Positions 48,537-57,900 of a stretch of 64,000 nucleotides of DNA are shown one piece after another. The notes under the pieces are model-generated. The model ran no database searches. It was not told where the DNA came from and saw only the letters and a program-made list of their open reading frames with translations. This DNA comes from Canna indica (taxonomy: Eukaryota; Streptophyta; Magnoliopsida; Zingiberales; Cannaceae): the NCBI GenBank assembly GCA_034359265.1, contig CP136891.1:13592501-13656500 (forward strand). The letters are read 5' to 3'. Every line of letters begins with the position of its first letter. The stretch's first letter is position 1. Made by a program: the position numbers and the translations under genes.

Positions 48537-49505
48537 ATGGCTCTAGAGTCGGTAGCGTCTTCACCCCCTAGGTTCGATGACTCGAACTTTGGTCTTTGGA
48601 AGTATAGGATGTATAATTATTTAAAGACTAAAGGTTTTGGAGTCTTTAACATGCTACATTGGGAATTCATTGAACCTAAGGTTGACATGCATGATTGGAG
48701 TGAATTAGATAAAAAAATATTTAAGTATAATGGAGATGTCATGAATTATATTCTTTGCACATTACCAAATGGCATCTTAGAAAAAGTCATGCATTGTTCT
48801 TCGGCTTTTGATTTATGGGTTTCGTTAAATGTTTTATATGATTTTGCCAAAACCGAAGAAATTGACACTTTTAATGAAGGTGGTGATGACAATGGTCACA
48901 CACATACTACTAATTTTGGTTTTGATGCTCATAGCTCTTCTAGTCAAAGAAATAGCACCAAGAGCCGAAAAAGAAAAGTAATTTGTCATGCTTGCAAAGA
49001 GAAGGGGCATGTGAAGAAAAATTGCCCAAGCATGAAGAACAAAGCAAGGAAGAGGTCAAGTGCTTCCACCTCCACCTCTCATACAGTTGAAGCACCCTCT
49101 AGCAATGACTATGAAGCTATTTCAAAAGTTTGCCTCATAAGTACCAAAGATGAGGTACACTCTTCTCCTTCTAGTCATAATAATAATATTAGTACTAGCT
49201 CATCTAGTTCATTCAATATGCCATATGAAGAACTAGTTGATGAATGTCAAAAAATGTATGTCTTGCTTGTTAGAAAAGATAACGAAAATAAAAGATTGAA
49301 AAAGGAAAATGTAATACTTAAATCTCATTTGCATGAATCCAAACTAGAAAATAAAAAATTGAGATCTAGGTCATTTGATTCATGCCATGAAAATGTAGAA
49401 CATGAGCTTAAGGATTTAAAGCTTAAAAATAACAATTTAGAAAATGAAAATTGCAAGTTAAAATCTCAATTGAATGCATTAATGATTGAATGCAATATTG
49501 CATAA
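48537..49505 (+). CDS. Gag protein of the LTR element, internally shortened
   Basis: A 322-residue open frame, MALESVASSPPRFDD, with the gag N-terminal block FGLWKYRMYNYLKTKG and capsid remnants (LPNGILEKVMHCSSAFDLW). It then jumps to an Asp/Gly-rich linker and a perfect knuckle CHACKEKGHVKKNC near residues 150-163. A Lys/Asn-rich, heptad-like C-terminal part (DNENKRLKKENVILKSHL, LKLKNNNLENENCKLKSQL) suggests coiled coil. The capsid region is shorter than usual, so part of gag is deleted. The frame ends where the internal tail begins. It could assemble only with help from intact relatives, if at all. Confidence 0.75.
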   Translation: MALESVASSPPRFDDSNFGLWKYRMYNYLKTKGFGVFNMLHWEFIEPKVDMHDWSELDKKIFKYNGDVMNYILCTLPNGILEKVMHCSSAFDLWVSLNVLYDFAKTEEIDTFNEGGDDNGHTHTTNFGFDAHSSSSQRNSTKSRKRKVICHACKEKGHVKKNCPSMKNKARKRSSASTSTSHTVEAPSSNDYEAISKVCLISTKDEVHSSPSSHNNNISTSSSSSFNMPYEELVDECQKMYVLLVRKDNENKRLKKENVILKSHLHESKLENKKLRSRSFDSCHENVEHELKDLKLKNNNLENENCKLKSQLNALMIECNIA

Positions 49506-50034
49506 ATACATGAGTTAAATGACTATATCTTGATAGTTTGAAAGTTTGAATGAAATTTAAAAATGTCATGAAAAAGAAATAATATTCATTTTGAGAACAT
49601 ACATGACTTATCTTGAATTCAAAAGTTTAGCTTTAAACATATCATGTATGATTTTGTTTCATATTAATCATTTGTTTTCCATCCCTTGATTGAGATTTTC
49701 TTGTTTCATAAAAAATATTTGGAGTCTCAACTTCATGAAAAAAATACTTGTCTTTCATCCCTTTGAATAGATAGACCCTTCCTGCCCTTTTTGATTGATG
49801 TCAAAAGGGGGAGAGAAGAGTTTAGGTATAAAAGGGGAAAAATATATAGTTAAAATAGGAAGATAAGTATAGGTAAAGGGGAGGAAAATATAGGAAATTC
49901 ATGCATATAGATAGGGGGAGTTTATTCTTATAGATATGCATATAGATAGGGGGAGAAATCCCTAAGTTGATATCCTTATACCTTATTGTATATATTTTCT
50001 TAAGGATGTTTGTCATCATCAAAAAGGGGGAGAT

Positions 50035-51542
50035 TGTTGGCTTTAGATTTTTAACCTTAGTCTTAATCTCAATTTTGATGATTTTGATGATAACAAACAT
50101 GAGACTAATGATTTCATTGAGAATATGTTTCAAGTTCCGTATCAATTAGCGTTCGATGTCCTCGATCGAAAAAATAGGAGAAATCAGAAATCGGAAGGAC
50201 ATTTATCGTCGTGGAAGTTTATCGAAGATCAACGAGTGCACCAAAGTCACTTGGATGGGTCCAAAGATCAAGTCAAAAGCTCTCCAAGATGATGCTCGTT
50301 GAAAGTCGAAACTCGAAAACCAAGCGCGGAAGAAATAGGTTGAAAATGCAATTTCAGCCTATGTTCGGTCGACCGCCTGGTCGACCGAATAGGGTAAGAA
50401 AGAAAGTCCAAGCCATTTCGGTCGATCGGTCAGTCGACCGAACACTGCTGAAAAATGGCAGTGGGCACTTCGGTCGATCAGTCGATCGATCGACAGTGGC
50501 TGGTTTTGGGCAGTAGACTTGGCGGTTGACCGGTCGGTCGACCGACCTGCTGAAAGCTGTAGACGCGAGATCTCGTCGATCGACTAAAGGTCGGGGATGA
50601 ATAGTCGCGTCTGGGCGGTCGACCGACCATAGAGAAAAGAGAAGCGGTCGAAATACCGATCGACCAGTCGGTCGATCGACCATTCGACCGACAGCCTGTA
50701 ACAGATAGTTTTCTATCCGTTGAACAACTATTTTTTCACGAAGGTATAAATACACCCTCGTATACTTCATTTAAGCTTATTTTCTCATTCTTACAGAAAT
50801 TTTTGAGCATCCAAGAGAGAGATAAAAGCCTTTCAAAAGATTTAAAGCTTGCGCTCTATTCTCCGTCGAGTTCATTCTTCAAGCGCCAGCTTCTGCTTCA
50901 ACTCGGGTTTTGATCAAGCTCATCCCTTGAAGAGTAGAAGGCGCCAAAGGCTTGCAAAAGAGCTCTTCCCATTGGTTTTATTATTTAGCTCTTTTGATTG
51001 TATTTTATCTGTTATTTTAATTATTTGTTTAATTTGAGTTTGTAAGACTGGGTGTTAGGTCTTGAATTGGGTGAAGTGATATCCTTGGTGTAGAAGGAGT
51101 AAAGCCACTTGTGTATACTTAGTGATTACTAGGATTAGTTCTAGTTGTCCCTTAGGTTGAGGTGGAAAAGTGCTCTCGGTAGGAAGGCGGGATACTTCCG
51201 AGTATGGAAGTGCCTTCGGTTGGAGAGCGGAGACTTTCCGGTGCAAAGTCCTCGTTGTAAGGGAAACTCTAATTAACCTAGTAAAACCTAGTTTAGAAAT
51301 TCTAAGCAGGGTGCTTAAGTAGTGGAGTAGGCATTGGGGTCGAACCACTATAAATTACTGTGTTTGCATTGATTGATTGATTGCTTCGATTGCTTAATCA
51401 TTTATCGCTTCTGCATCCAATTGTTAAATTGCAAATTGCCTAGACGAACTAAGTAATCGATTAAAAGTGGATTTAGGCTAATCGTATTAGTAAACATACT
51501 ATTCACCCCCCCCCCCTTTCTAGTGTCGCCATTTCGCCAACA
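50035..51542 (+). repeat. LTR copy B of the gag-only element
   Basis: 1508 bp, collinear with copy A, with many substitutions and small indels in the GTCGAC array (about 50366-50700). Ends directly against the CACTA terminal sequence. Confidence 0.88.
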
Positions 51543-52088
51543 AGCCGTTGCTGATAGCCATTGCTGATCATCACATTTCTAGTAGTGCTAAAAGGGGAGG
51601 TCCAGACCGGGCCTCAGCCAGGGCCTGAGCCCGCCCCTTTGGGCTCGGGCTAGGATTGGGTTGGGCTGGGTTGGGCTCGGGCTGGCCCAAAATATTAAAA
51701 ACGGAAATTATAAAGGCCGCAAGTGAGACTCAAATCGCCGACCTTTAGCTTCATTTGGGGTGAACTAATCACCACAGTAAGGCTCTTTATATGCATATAT
51801 ATAATATCACTTAGTAAAGAACCTACTGCTCATGCCCAGTACAGAATACTAGGCTAAACCTAGGTGCATACCAGGCTAGGCCTGGATGGTGCCAGGCCTA
51901 GCCTGTGGATACAAGGGCAGGCCTGATCGGGCCCGTGTCGGGCTTGGCACGCATGCCGAGCACGACCCACGTGCCCAAGGGGTCAGCCCAGCCCGCCCCT
52001 TGGGCACATGCGAGCCGAGTCAAGCACGGCCCAGAGTCGGGTCGTGCCCGTGCCGCTCACGGGCGGGCCCAGCCCATTGCCACCTCTA

Positions 52089-52290
52089 CGATTGTCTCTT
52101 GCAGCTGACCACCTGCGATGGCGCGGCCTCCCCGAGCGTGCAGTAGATCTGCCGCCGTCGCTGCTGCCTCAAGGCGGCGAGACAGACGATGGCCACCGAG
52201 GTGGACAGCGATAGCACCGGGGTAGTGGTCAGTCAACTCTTTGGGATGGAGGAGGAGGAGGAGGAGTATAAGAAGAAGAAGAAACAAGAA
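52089..52290 (-). pseudogene. Captured lipoxygenase fragment, upstream part
   Basis: Read on the minus strand this runs into the PLAT fragment at 42016 once the element 42017-52088 is removed, giving a QPVIVKAVV-type stretch across the junction as in lipoxygenase N-termini. The preceding sequence is Ala/Arg-rich, like a transit-peptide region. Confidence 0.5.
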
Positions 52291-52337
52291 AAAGGTGGCA
52301 GCAGCTTGTAGAGAGAGAGAGAGAGAGAGAGATGGGA

Positions 52338-52491
52338 CTATCAGCCACGTATGAAGCCGTTAGCCACACGAGCGTCGTTAGATTTGGTAGATGGCATAAA
52401 CGGAAGTAAAGATTGTGCATTTATAGGCTAAATTTGAAATCGCGGGTAGAATGTAAAATTTCTTCAAACCTTGTAATTTTTTAGTCTATTA
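52338..52491 (-). repeat. Right inverted end of the MULE
   Basis: The reverse complement reads like 40590-40772 but lacks an internal stretch of about 37 bases. A GA microsatellite lies just inside. Confidence 0.82.
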
Positions 52492-52774
52492 CTTCTATAT
52501 ATAAAGACATTAATGAATGGGATTGACCCGCTAGTACAACTGGCCATCGAGCCCTAGACCCGAGACAAGTGATCTCGTGCTACAATTTGGGAGGCCTACT
52601 GCCACTCGGTAGTCGACCATTTGTCGGCAAACTAGCTAGTCCCAAATGTCTACCCTCATCCACTCGGGCCCATATCGCTTATTTCCGAATATGCTCAGCA
52701 TGCTCACCCTCCTCATGACAGCTGGCAGCTGATATGACTTGGTCCGGCCACCCATTATAGCGAGTGTTGGAGAC

Positions 52775-53229
52775 TAGGGGTGTAAACGAGCCAAGCCGCT
52801 CGCGAGCTACTCGAGATCGATTCGGTAAAAACTCGAACTCGACTCAAACTTATCGAGTTCGAGCCGAGCCGAGCCGAGCCAAACATTCGAGCGAGCCGAG
52901 TTCGAGCTAACCTATACTCGGCTCGAGCGGCTCGCGAGCCTAATCGAGCCTAATCGAGCCTTCTATATATATTATATACCGGGTTTGATTTTTAAATTTT
53001 ATGAACCCATTACCCTCTAAAATGAACCCGAGCTTAGTCGAGCTCGACTCATGAGCCTTGATTTTTTTCCCGAGCCGAGCTCGAGTTGCTTGAATGTAAC
53101 TCGAGCCGAGCTTGAGCCGATAGACTAAAGCTCGATCGAGCTCGAGCCGAGCTCGAACTCGTTATTTTCCAAACGAGCCGAGCTCGAGCCGAGGCAAGCT
53201 CGGCTCGGCTCGGCTCGATTACACCCCTA
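52775..53229. mobile_element. hAT-type MITE made of GAGCTCGAGC words
   Basis: 455 bp, ends TAGGGGTGTAA and TTACACCCCTA, perfect 8-bp duplication ttggagac (52767-52774 and 53230-53237). The interior repeats GAGCCGAGC/GAGCTCGAGC words in both orientations. It is non-coding. Confidence 0.94.
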
Positions 53230-53483
53230 TTGGAGACGACCTCCCAAGCACTCTCTATAAATGGTTGTTGGTCCTTCAACTAAATATAATGAGCCTGCAA
53301 AATAATTAATTATGTTAGTATATATTAATATTCATAATAAAAAAATGTTAGCATTCTATATTATACCTTGAACTTGCCACAGTGAGATGTGCATGATTCT
53401 CGAGCACCTTCAGCCGTATCACCCAAGCATCATGCATGGAACATTTGATCGTGCTCGTTGTGCAGTTTGACATATATATCATC

Positions 53484-53592
53484 TTTTTTTTATAACAAAG
53501 ATAGAAAGTCACAATAGATTACCATATTAGGGTTCAAACCCTAGATCTCTAGACAACGTTCAATATGTTGCCACCAACTGTGCTACCCACAA
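53484..53592 (-). mobile_element. tRNA-derived SINE
   Basis: 109 bp between 17-bp direct copies of TTGRCATATATATCMTC (53467-53483 and 53593-53609). On the minus strand it has an A box (TAGCACAGTTGGTGG), a B box (GGTTTGAACCC) about 30 bases later and a terminal A-run. This is the structure of plant tRNA-type SINEs such as the Au family. Confidence 0.85.
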
Positions 53593-53639
53593 TTGGCATA
53601 TATATCCTCTTGTTTGAACCTGTACAGATGATCAAATTA

Positions 53640-53674
<35 letters not shown>

Positions 53675-54240
53675 GGAATGAAATGACTTCAATATACATT
53701 ACCTCTCGCTGCATACACTAATGAGTCTGCATAGTTGACCCTCGGTAGGGATGAGAACATGGCGATTAGGCCCTCGAGGCCTAAGTATCCTCTATGGTTC
53801 GACCTGATTGTCATGAGTAGCGGCGGCTATATGTAGCAGAGCTGGTGGTGGTAATGATAGGAGACACCTCAGTGGTGGTGGTGGTGATGATAATAGGAGA
53901 GCTAGAGCTTGATGGTGGTCGTCTCGTACCAGTGGACAACATTGACAATCATCATCGTTCATAATTGATGCGAAAGGTCAAAACCCTAATTAATTTTAGG
54001 GTTTTGGCTCCAAATGTAAAATAATATAAAAAACTAAAACATATACTAACCTATTGGGGGCAACAACCTTTCTTCAACGGCTAGAGATGGCGACCTTTCT
54101 TCGCCAATTAAACGGACGAAGATCGACAGTTGATCGCAAGTGGTTATTGCTAGGCACAAAGAGAGGAAGATGAACAATAAGAGGGAAATGGAGGGGCATG
54201 AGCCCGGCACAATATTAAAATTACTTGTCACCAACAGCTA

Positions 54241-54935
54241 AAGTCGAGCATTAGAACTAGGACGAAAAAAAATTCATAGGAAAGCTCTCTCATATATATG
54301 TTTTTTAATTAGACTTGCACACGCCGTTGATTATAATATTCTTTTTTAATATCAGCGACGATGCGTGCGGCTATTAGTAAACCATCCCAAATAGTTATGG
54401 CCTGATCGGCCACGCCAATAGGCCAAAGCAAATTCCAGTGCATGACACATTAAAATATCACAAATAAATGCATTTTAAATATAATACATGGAGTTATTTC
54501 TTTGTTGAAGAAACATAGATTAAAAAGTTTAGTCATAAAATTTCTCAACCTGACAAGTGGCATCACTAAAAGCCATAAGAAAAATTGGCTTTTGGCAAAG
54601 GGAAAATTGCCATAGCAAAAGTCAACGACCAGGATCTGGAAGTCAGGGCCAATCTCTGGTCAACATTGACATTCTCAGCTGACAGCCTGGCTTCTGCGAA
54701 AAGTAAAACTGTCAACTGTCATTTTTTTTGGCACTTCCGCTTCCGCGAAAAGGAAGAGGATAAGCAGAGAGAGAGAGAGAGAACGAGGACGAGGACGAGG
54801 AGAGATCCCTCCCTCTTCTTGGCACTCTCCTCGTTCTTGGCACTCCCCATTAGATAAACTAATCCTTGGGAATTGACCATTTTTTCTCTGAAAAAGGACT
54901 TGATCAAATTTGGTTAGTTTAGGGTAGTACTCAAG
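54241..54935. other. Upstream region of the RLCK gene
   Basis: Between the CACTA relic and the kinase start. It contains a GA-rich leader-like run at 54768-54800. No TATA box is certain. Confidence 0.45.
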
Positions 54936-57900
54936 ATGAACACCCTCTCTTTTTCAGGCGATATCAGCCATAATCTTGGGCGGCCCTTGATAGCGGTGGC
55001 CATCGACAAGGAGAAGAACAGCAAGCATGCGGTGAGATGGGCGGTCGACCACCTTCTCATTAACACCAATTCTATAGCCCTCATTCATGTGAGGACCCGG
55101 CAAGATCCGCTTAACCGTAGGTATCTTTCAGCTTAAGCATTGTTTTTTTTTAAGTAAGAAAACTTGTATTTATCAGGAGGATTATAGTTACAAGTCAAAT
55201 AGAAGAATAGGGGAGGAGAGAACATAAGGAAAACTAGGCGTAACTAAGGAGGGACACTAGAGCGGCGGCTTCCGCCGCAAGCTCGATAAGTTAACTACGT
55301 ACTACAATTCTCAAAGCATCTTGCATTGCACTCGTTAAGCTCGACAAGCTTAAGCATTGTTGATCTCCGTATCTGCTCTATATGAGAACAAGAATTCATT
55401 TTTATGTTGATAAAAGATTATTGATAAGAATGCCATTCTAGGAGATGATGACAGATTACAAATATGGAGCAAAGCAACAAATATCCTTTTGTTCTTTATT
55501 CCCTTAAAATGGTTCAAATTTGGACATTTTAACAGTTTATCTGATATAGTTTCATGGCATATATGTATATATCAGGACTGAGTTAATCTAGGTTATGTTC
55601 ATTCTCTTAGACTGAGTATATTTTCTGTTCAATTTGGCAAATTTTCTAACTAATATACTATTTCTTGGCAGATAGTCTTGCAACGATTGAAACAAGCTCA
55701 GAACTCAGTAAAGAACAAGTAGATGATGAGATCGCACAGTTGTTTCATCCGTATCGCGGATTTTGTGCTCGTAAAGGGGTAAGTTTATTCAATGGAAACA
55801 TCCTTCATTTATGAACCTGTTTAATGTTAGATGAATTATGATGAATGGAATGAGTAGATTTTAATGAATAAAGATTAAGATGCTCAATCCACTTTTACAC
55901 TGATATGGCAAACATACCAACATGATAGAACTACTGAACCATTAGTCACAATTTTTTTTGTTGGACTGATCCTGTAAACAATCAGCTGCTACTGATGGAG
56001 GTGGTTTTGGAAGATTTTGATATCTCAAAAGCCATAATTGACTACATCATTGCAAATAACATCCACGCCATCATCGTAGGTTCTTCAAGCAGATATGCTT
56101 TGAGGTTTCCACCATCACCCAAGTTTCAGTATACATTTTGTGTTGAAATCCTAAAGAACAGCAGTTGCCTATTCCTTTCTTTGTAGGAAGTTCATGTATC
56201 AAGATGTTCCATCATATTTACTGAAAAATGCACCAGACTTCTGTGGAGTATATGTCATATGCAAAGGGAAGCCATTAACAATCCGAACAGCGCGAACCCC
56301 TGTGCCCGCATATCCTCTTCCTTCAAAGCAATCATTGGCTCTTGATAGTTCATATCAACCAGCAGAAGAACAGTTAGATTACTCCATTAGGTGAGTCATG
56401 AGTGATACAAAATTCATTAAACCATATCTCTTCTTTTTACAGAATCAAACTATATTCATGTTCGACAAGTTCAGGAACAATTCTCCTTGTTGCAGGAACT
56501 CTGAAAGGCCTCCTTATTACATGAATGCAGCCACAGATGAGAGACTCCTCCCCACAACTAAAACATCATCAGATAGTGCAGAATATATCGACGTCGTCGA
56601 TTCCTCTCTCAGATCATCAAGAATGGATCTTCAAGACTCACTATGTGCTGATGTTGATTTTCCAGAAAGCATGGATAGCCTTTCCATGAACTTTGGTGAC
56701 TCATTAGAGCCAGGAATTGCAGAAAGCCCTCCAGCCACCAATAGTCAAGCAGTAAGTTCACACAAATTAGTTCTTCTTCCAAATGATTCCCTTTAATTAG
56801 TTATGGTTTGTGCATTTGTTGCTAATATGTAGTGGTTTCACATTTGCCAATTAGTCTCTGCAAGATGCTGAGCCTGAAATGAGAAGGTTGAGACTTGAGC
56901 TGAAGCAGATGAAGGAAATGTTCAATGCAGCTTGCAGAGAAGCAATTATGGCGAAAGAGATGGTGGGATTGAACTGCTGCATTTATCTCCCCTCTCATCA
57001 TCATTATCTCAATCTCAATTGAATTAGGTGTTTATTGTTTGGAACTAATCAGGCAAGAGAATGGCATAAGATGAGGATGGAAGAGGCCCAAAAGGTCCAA
57101 GAATTAAGGCATTTGAAAGAGGCAGCCCTTGAACTTGTTGAAATAGAGAAAGCAAAGTGCAAGGCTGCTTTGGAAGCTGCCGAAGCAGCAAAAAGGATCG
57201 CAGAGCTTGAGGCCAAGAGGAGATACAATGCAGAGTTAAGAGCCAAGCGCGAGGCAAAGGAGAGGAAGAAAGCAGAGGAATCTCTGTTGCTTTCGGAAGT
57301 CCGATATAGGAAATACACCATTGATGAGATTGAGGTTGCAACCAAGTTCTTCTCCAAGGAACTCAAGATTGGGGAAGGTGGTTATGGGCCCGTGTTTCGA
57401 GCTTTACTCGATCACACACCCGTAGCCATTAAGGTCTTAAGCCCAGATGCAGCACAAGGAAGACAACAATTCCAGCAAGAGGTAATCCTCAAAATCAAAT
57501 CCAAATGAATTTTGTCAAGCTTCCAAGATATTTTTTATTTGTTAAAGTCACACATTGCTTAAGGATATGGTCAAGATAGCCTTTAAAATAGTTTGAGTAG
57601 TCCTCTCTCCTTGAGCAAGCTTTTGGAGTGAAGTTAGTTCCACTAATTTCTTAACATGGTATCAAAGTCTATCATGTGGTTGATATTGTGCCACCTGTAG
57701 ATGTCCAATTTTGCAAACTCCATGCTCCAGATGTCCAATCGTGGGTGTGAGCGCCTGAGCAGGGTGTGCTAAAGTCCCACATTGCTTAAGGATATGATCA
57801 AGATAGCCTTTAAAATAGTTTGAGTACTCCTCTCTCCTTGAGCTAGCTTTTGGGGTGAAGTTAGTTCCACTAATTTCTTAACGTAATATCAAAGCCTATC

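Larger units (their letters stand above)
46262..51542 (+). mobile_element. Gag-only Copia (SIRE-like) LTR element in LTR-tandem arrangement
   Basis: Order: internal 3' tail (about 46262-46944), LTR (46945-48468), primer-binding site (48471), gag (48537-49505), internal tail again (49506-50034), LTR (50035-51542). Each LTR starts TGTTGGCTTTAG and ends TTTCGCCAACA, directly after an AAAAAGG-G/A-GGAGAT polypurine tract. No protease, integrase or reverse transcriptase is present. The first tail without an LTR on its left shows that an outer copy was lost or that unequal recombination occurred. The assignment to the long-LTR SIRE/Maximus group is an inference from the ends. Confidence 0.82.
42086..51587 (-). 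mobile_element. CACTA (En/Spm) element, internally rearranged
   Basis: Ends are CACTACTGGAA at 42086 and, inverted, TTTCTAGTAGTG ending at 51587. The 3-bp flanks are ctc and cta, one mismatch. Subterminal AGCAACGG/CCGTTGCT repeats crowd 42100-42440, and a few remain at 51543-51575. Coding pieces run on the minus strand: transposase N-terminus, DUF4216 region and Transposase_24-type accessory protein. An LTR retrotransposon occupies the 5' part and removes the transposase start. Confidence 0.85.
42017..52088. mobile_element. hAT-type element (split by CACTA) inside the lipoxygenase piece
   Basis: Inverted ends TAGAGGTGGCAATGGGC and GCCCATTGCCACCTCTA. The flanks cggctgcc and cgattgtc agree at five of eight positions, the rest being transitions, so they are probably an aged 8-bp duplication. 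Its own sequence is short (about 70 bp left, 500 bp right) and rich in GGGCTCGGGC/GGCCC words; the rest is the nested CACTA. Confidence 0.65.
40586..52495. mobile_element. Pack-MULE-like element with long inverted ends and captured gene pieces
   Basis: The left end (40590-40772) and right end (about 52338-52491) are long inverted copies beginning TAATAGACTAAAAAAT, with shared blocks ATTTCAAATTTAGCC and TTTATGCCATCTACCAAAT. The left copy carries about 37 extra bases. Long inverted ends plus host gene fragments in both orientations are the mark of Pack-MULEs. Flanks are A/T-rich and no certain 9-bp duplication can be named. Removing the nested elements leaves about 1.8 kb. No transposase is present. 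Confidence 0.72.
52500..54240 (-). pseudogene. CACTA relic, proximal part
   Basis: Minus frames read LKDQQPFIESAWEVVSN across a nested MITE (53270-53230, then 52774 downward), matching the SAEDQMSFIFTAWEAIS block of the CACTA copy at 44230. An N-terminal MLSTGTRRPP-type start lies near 53940. Stops and frame changes are frequent. Together with 30835-31445 this is one older CACTA, split by the LINE and the MULE. A hAT MITE and a SINE have also entered it. Confidence 0.58.
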
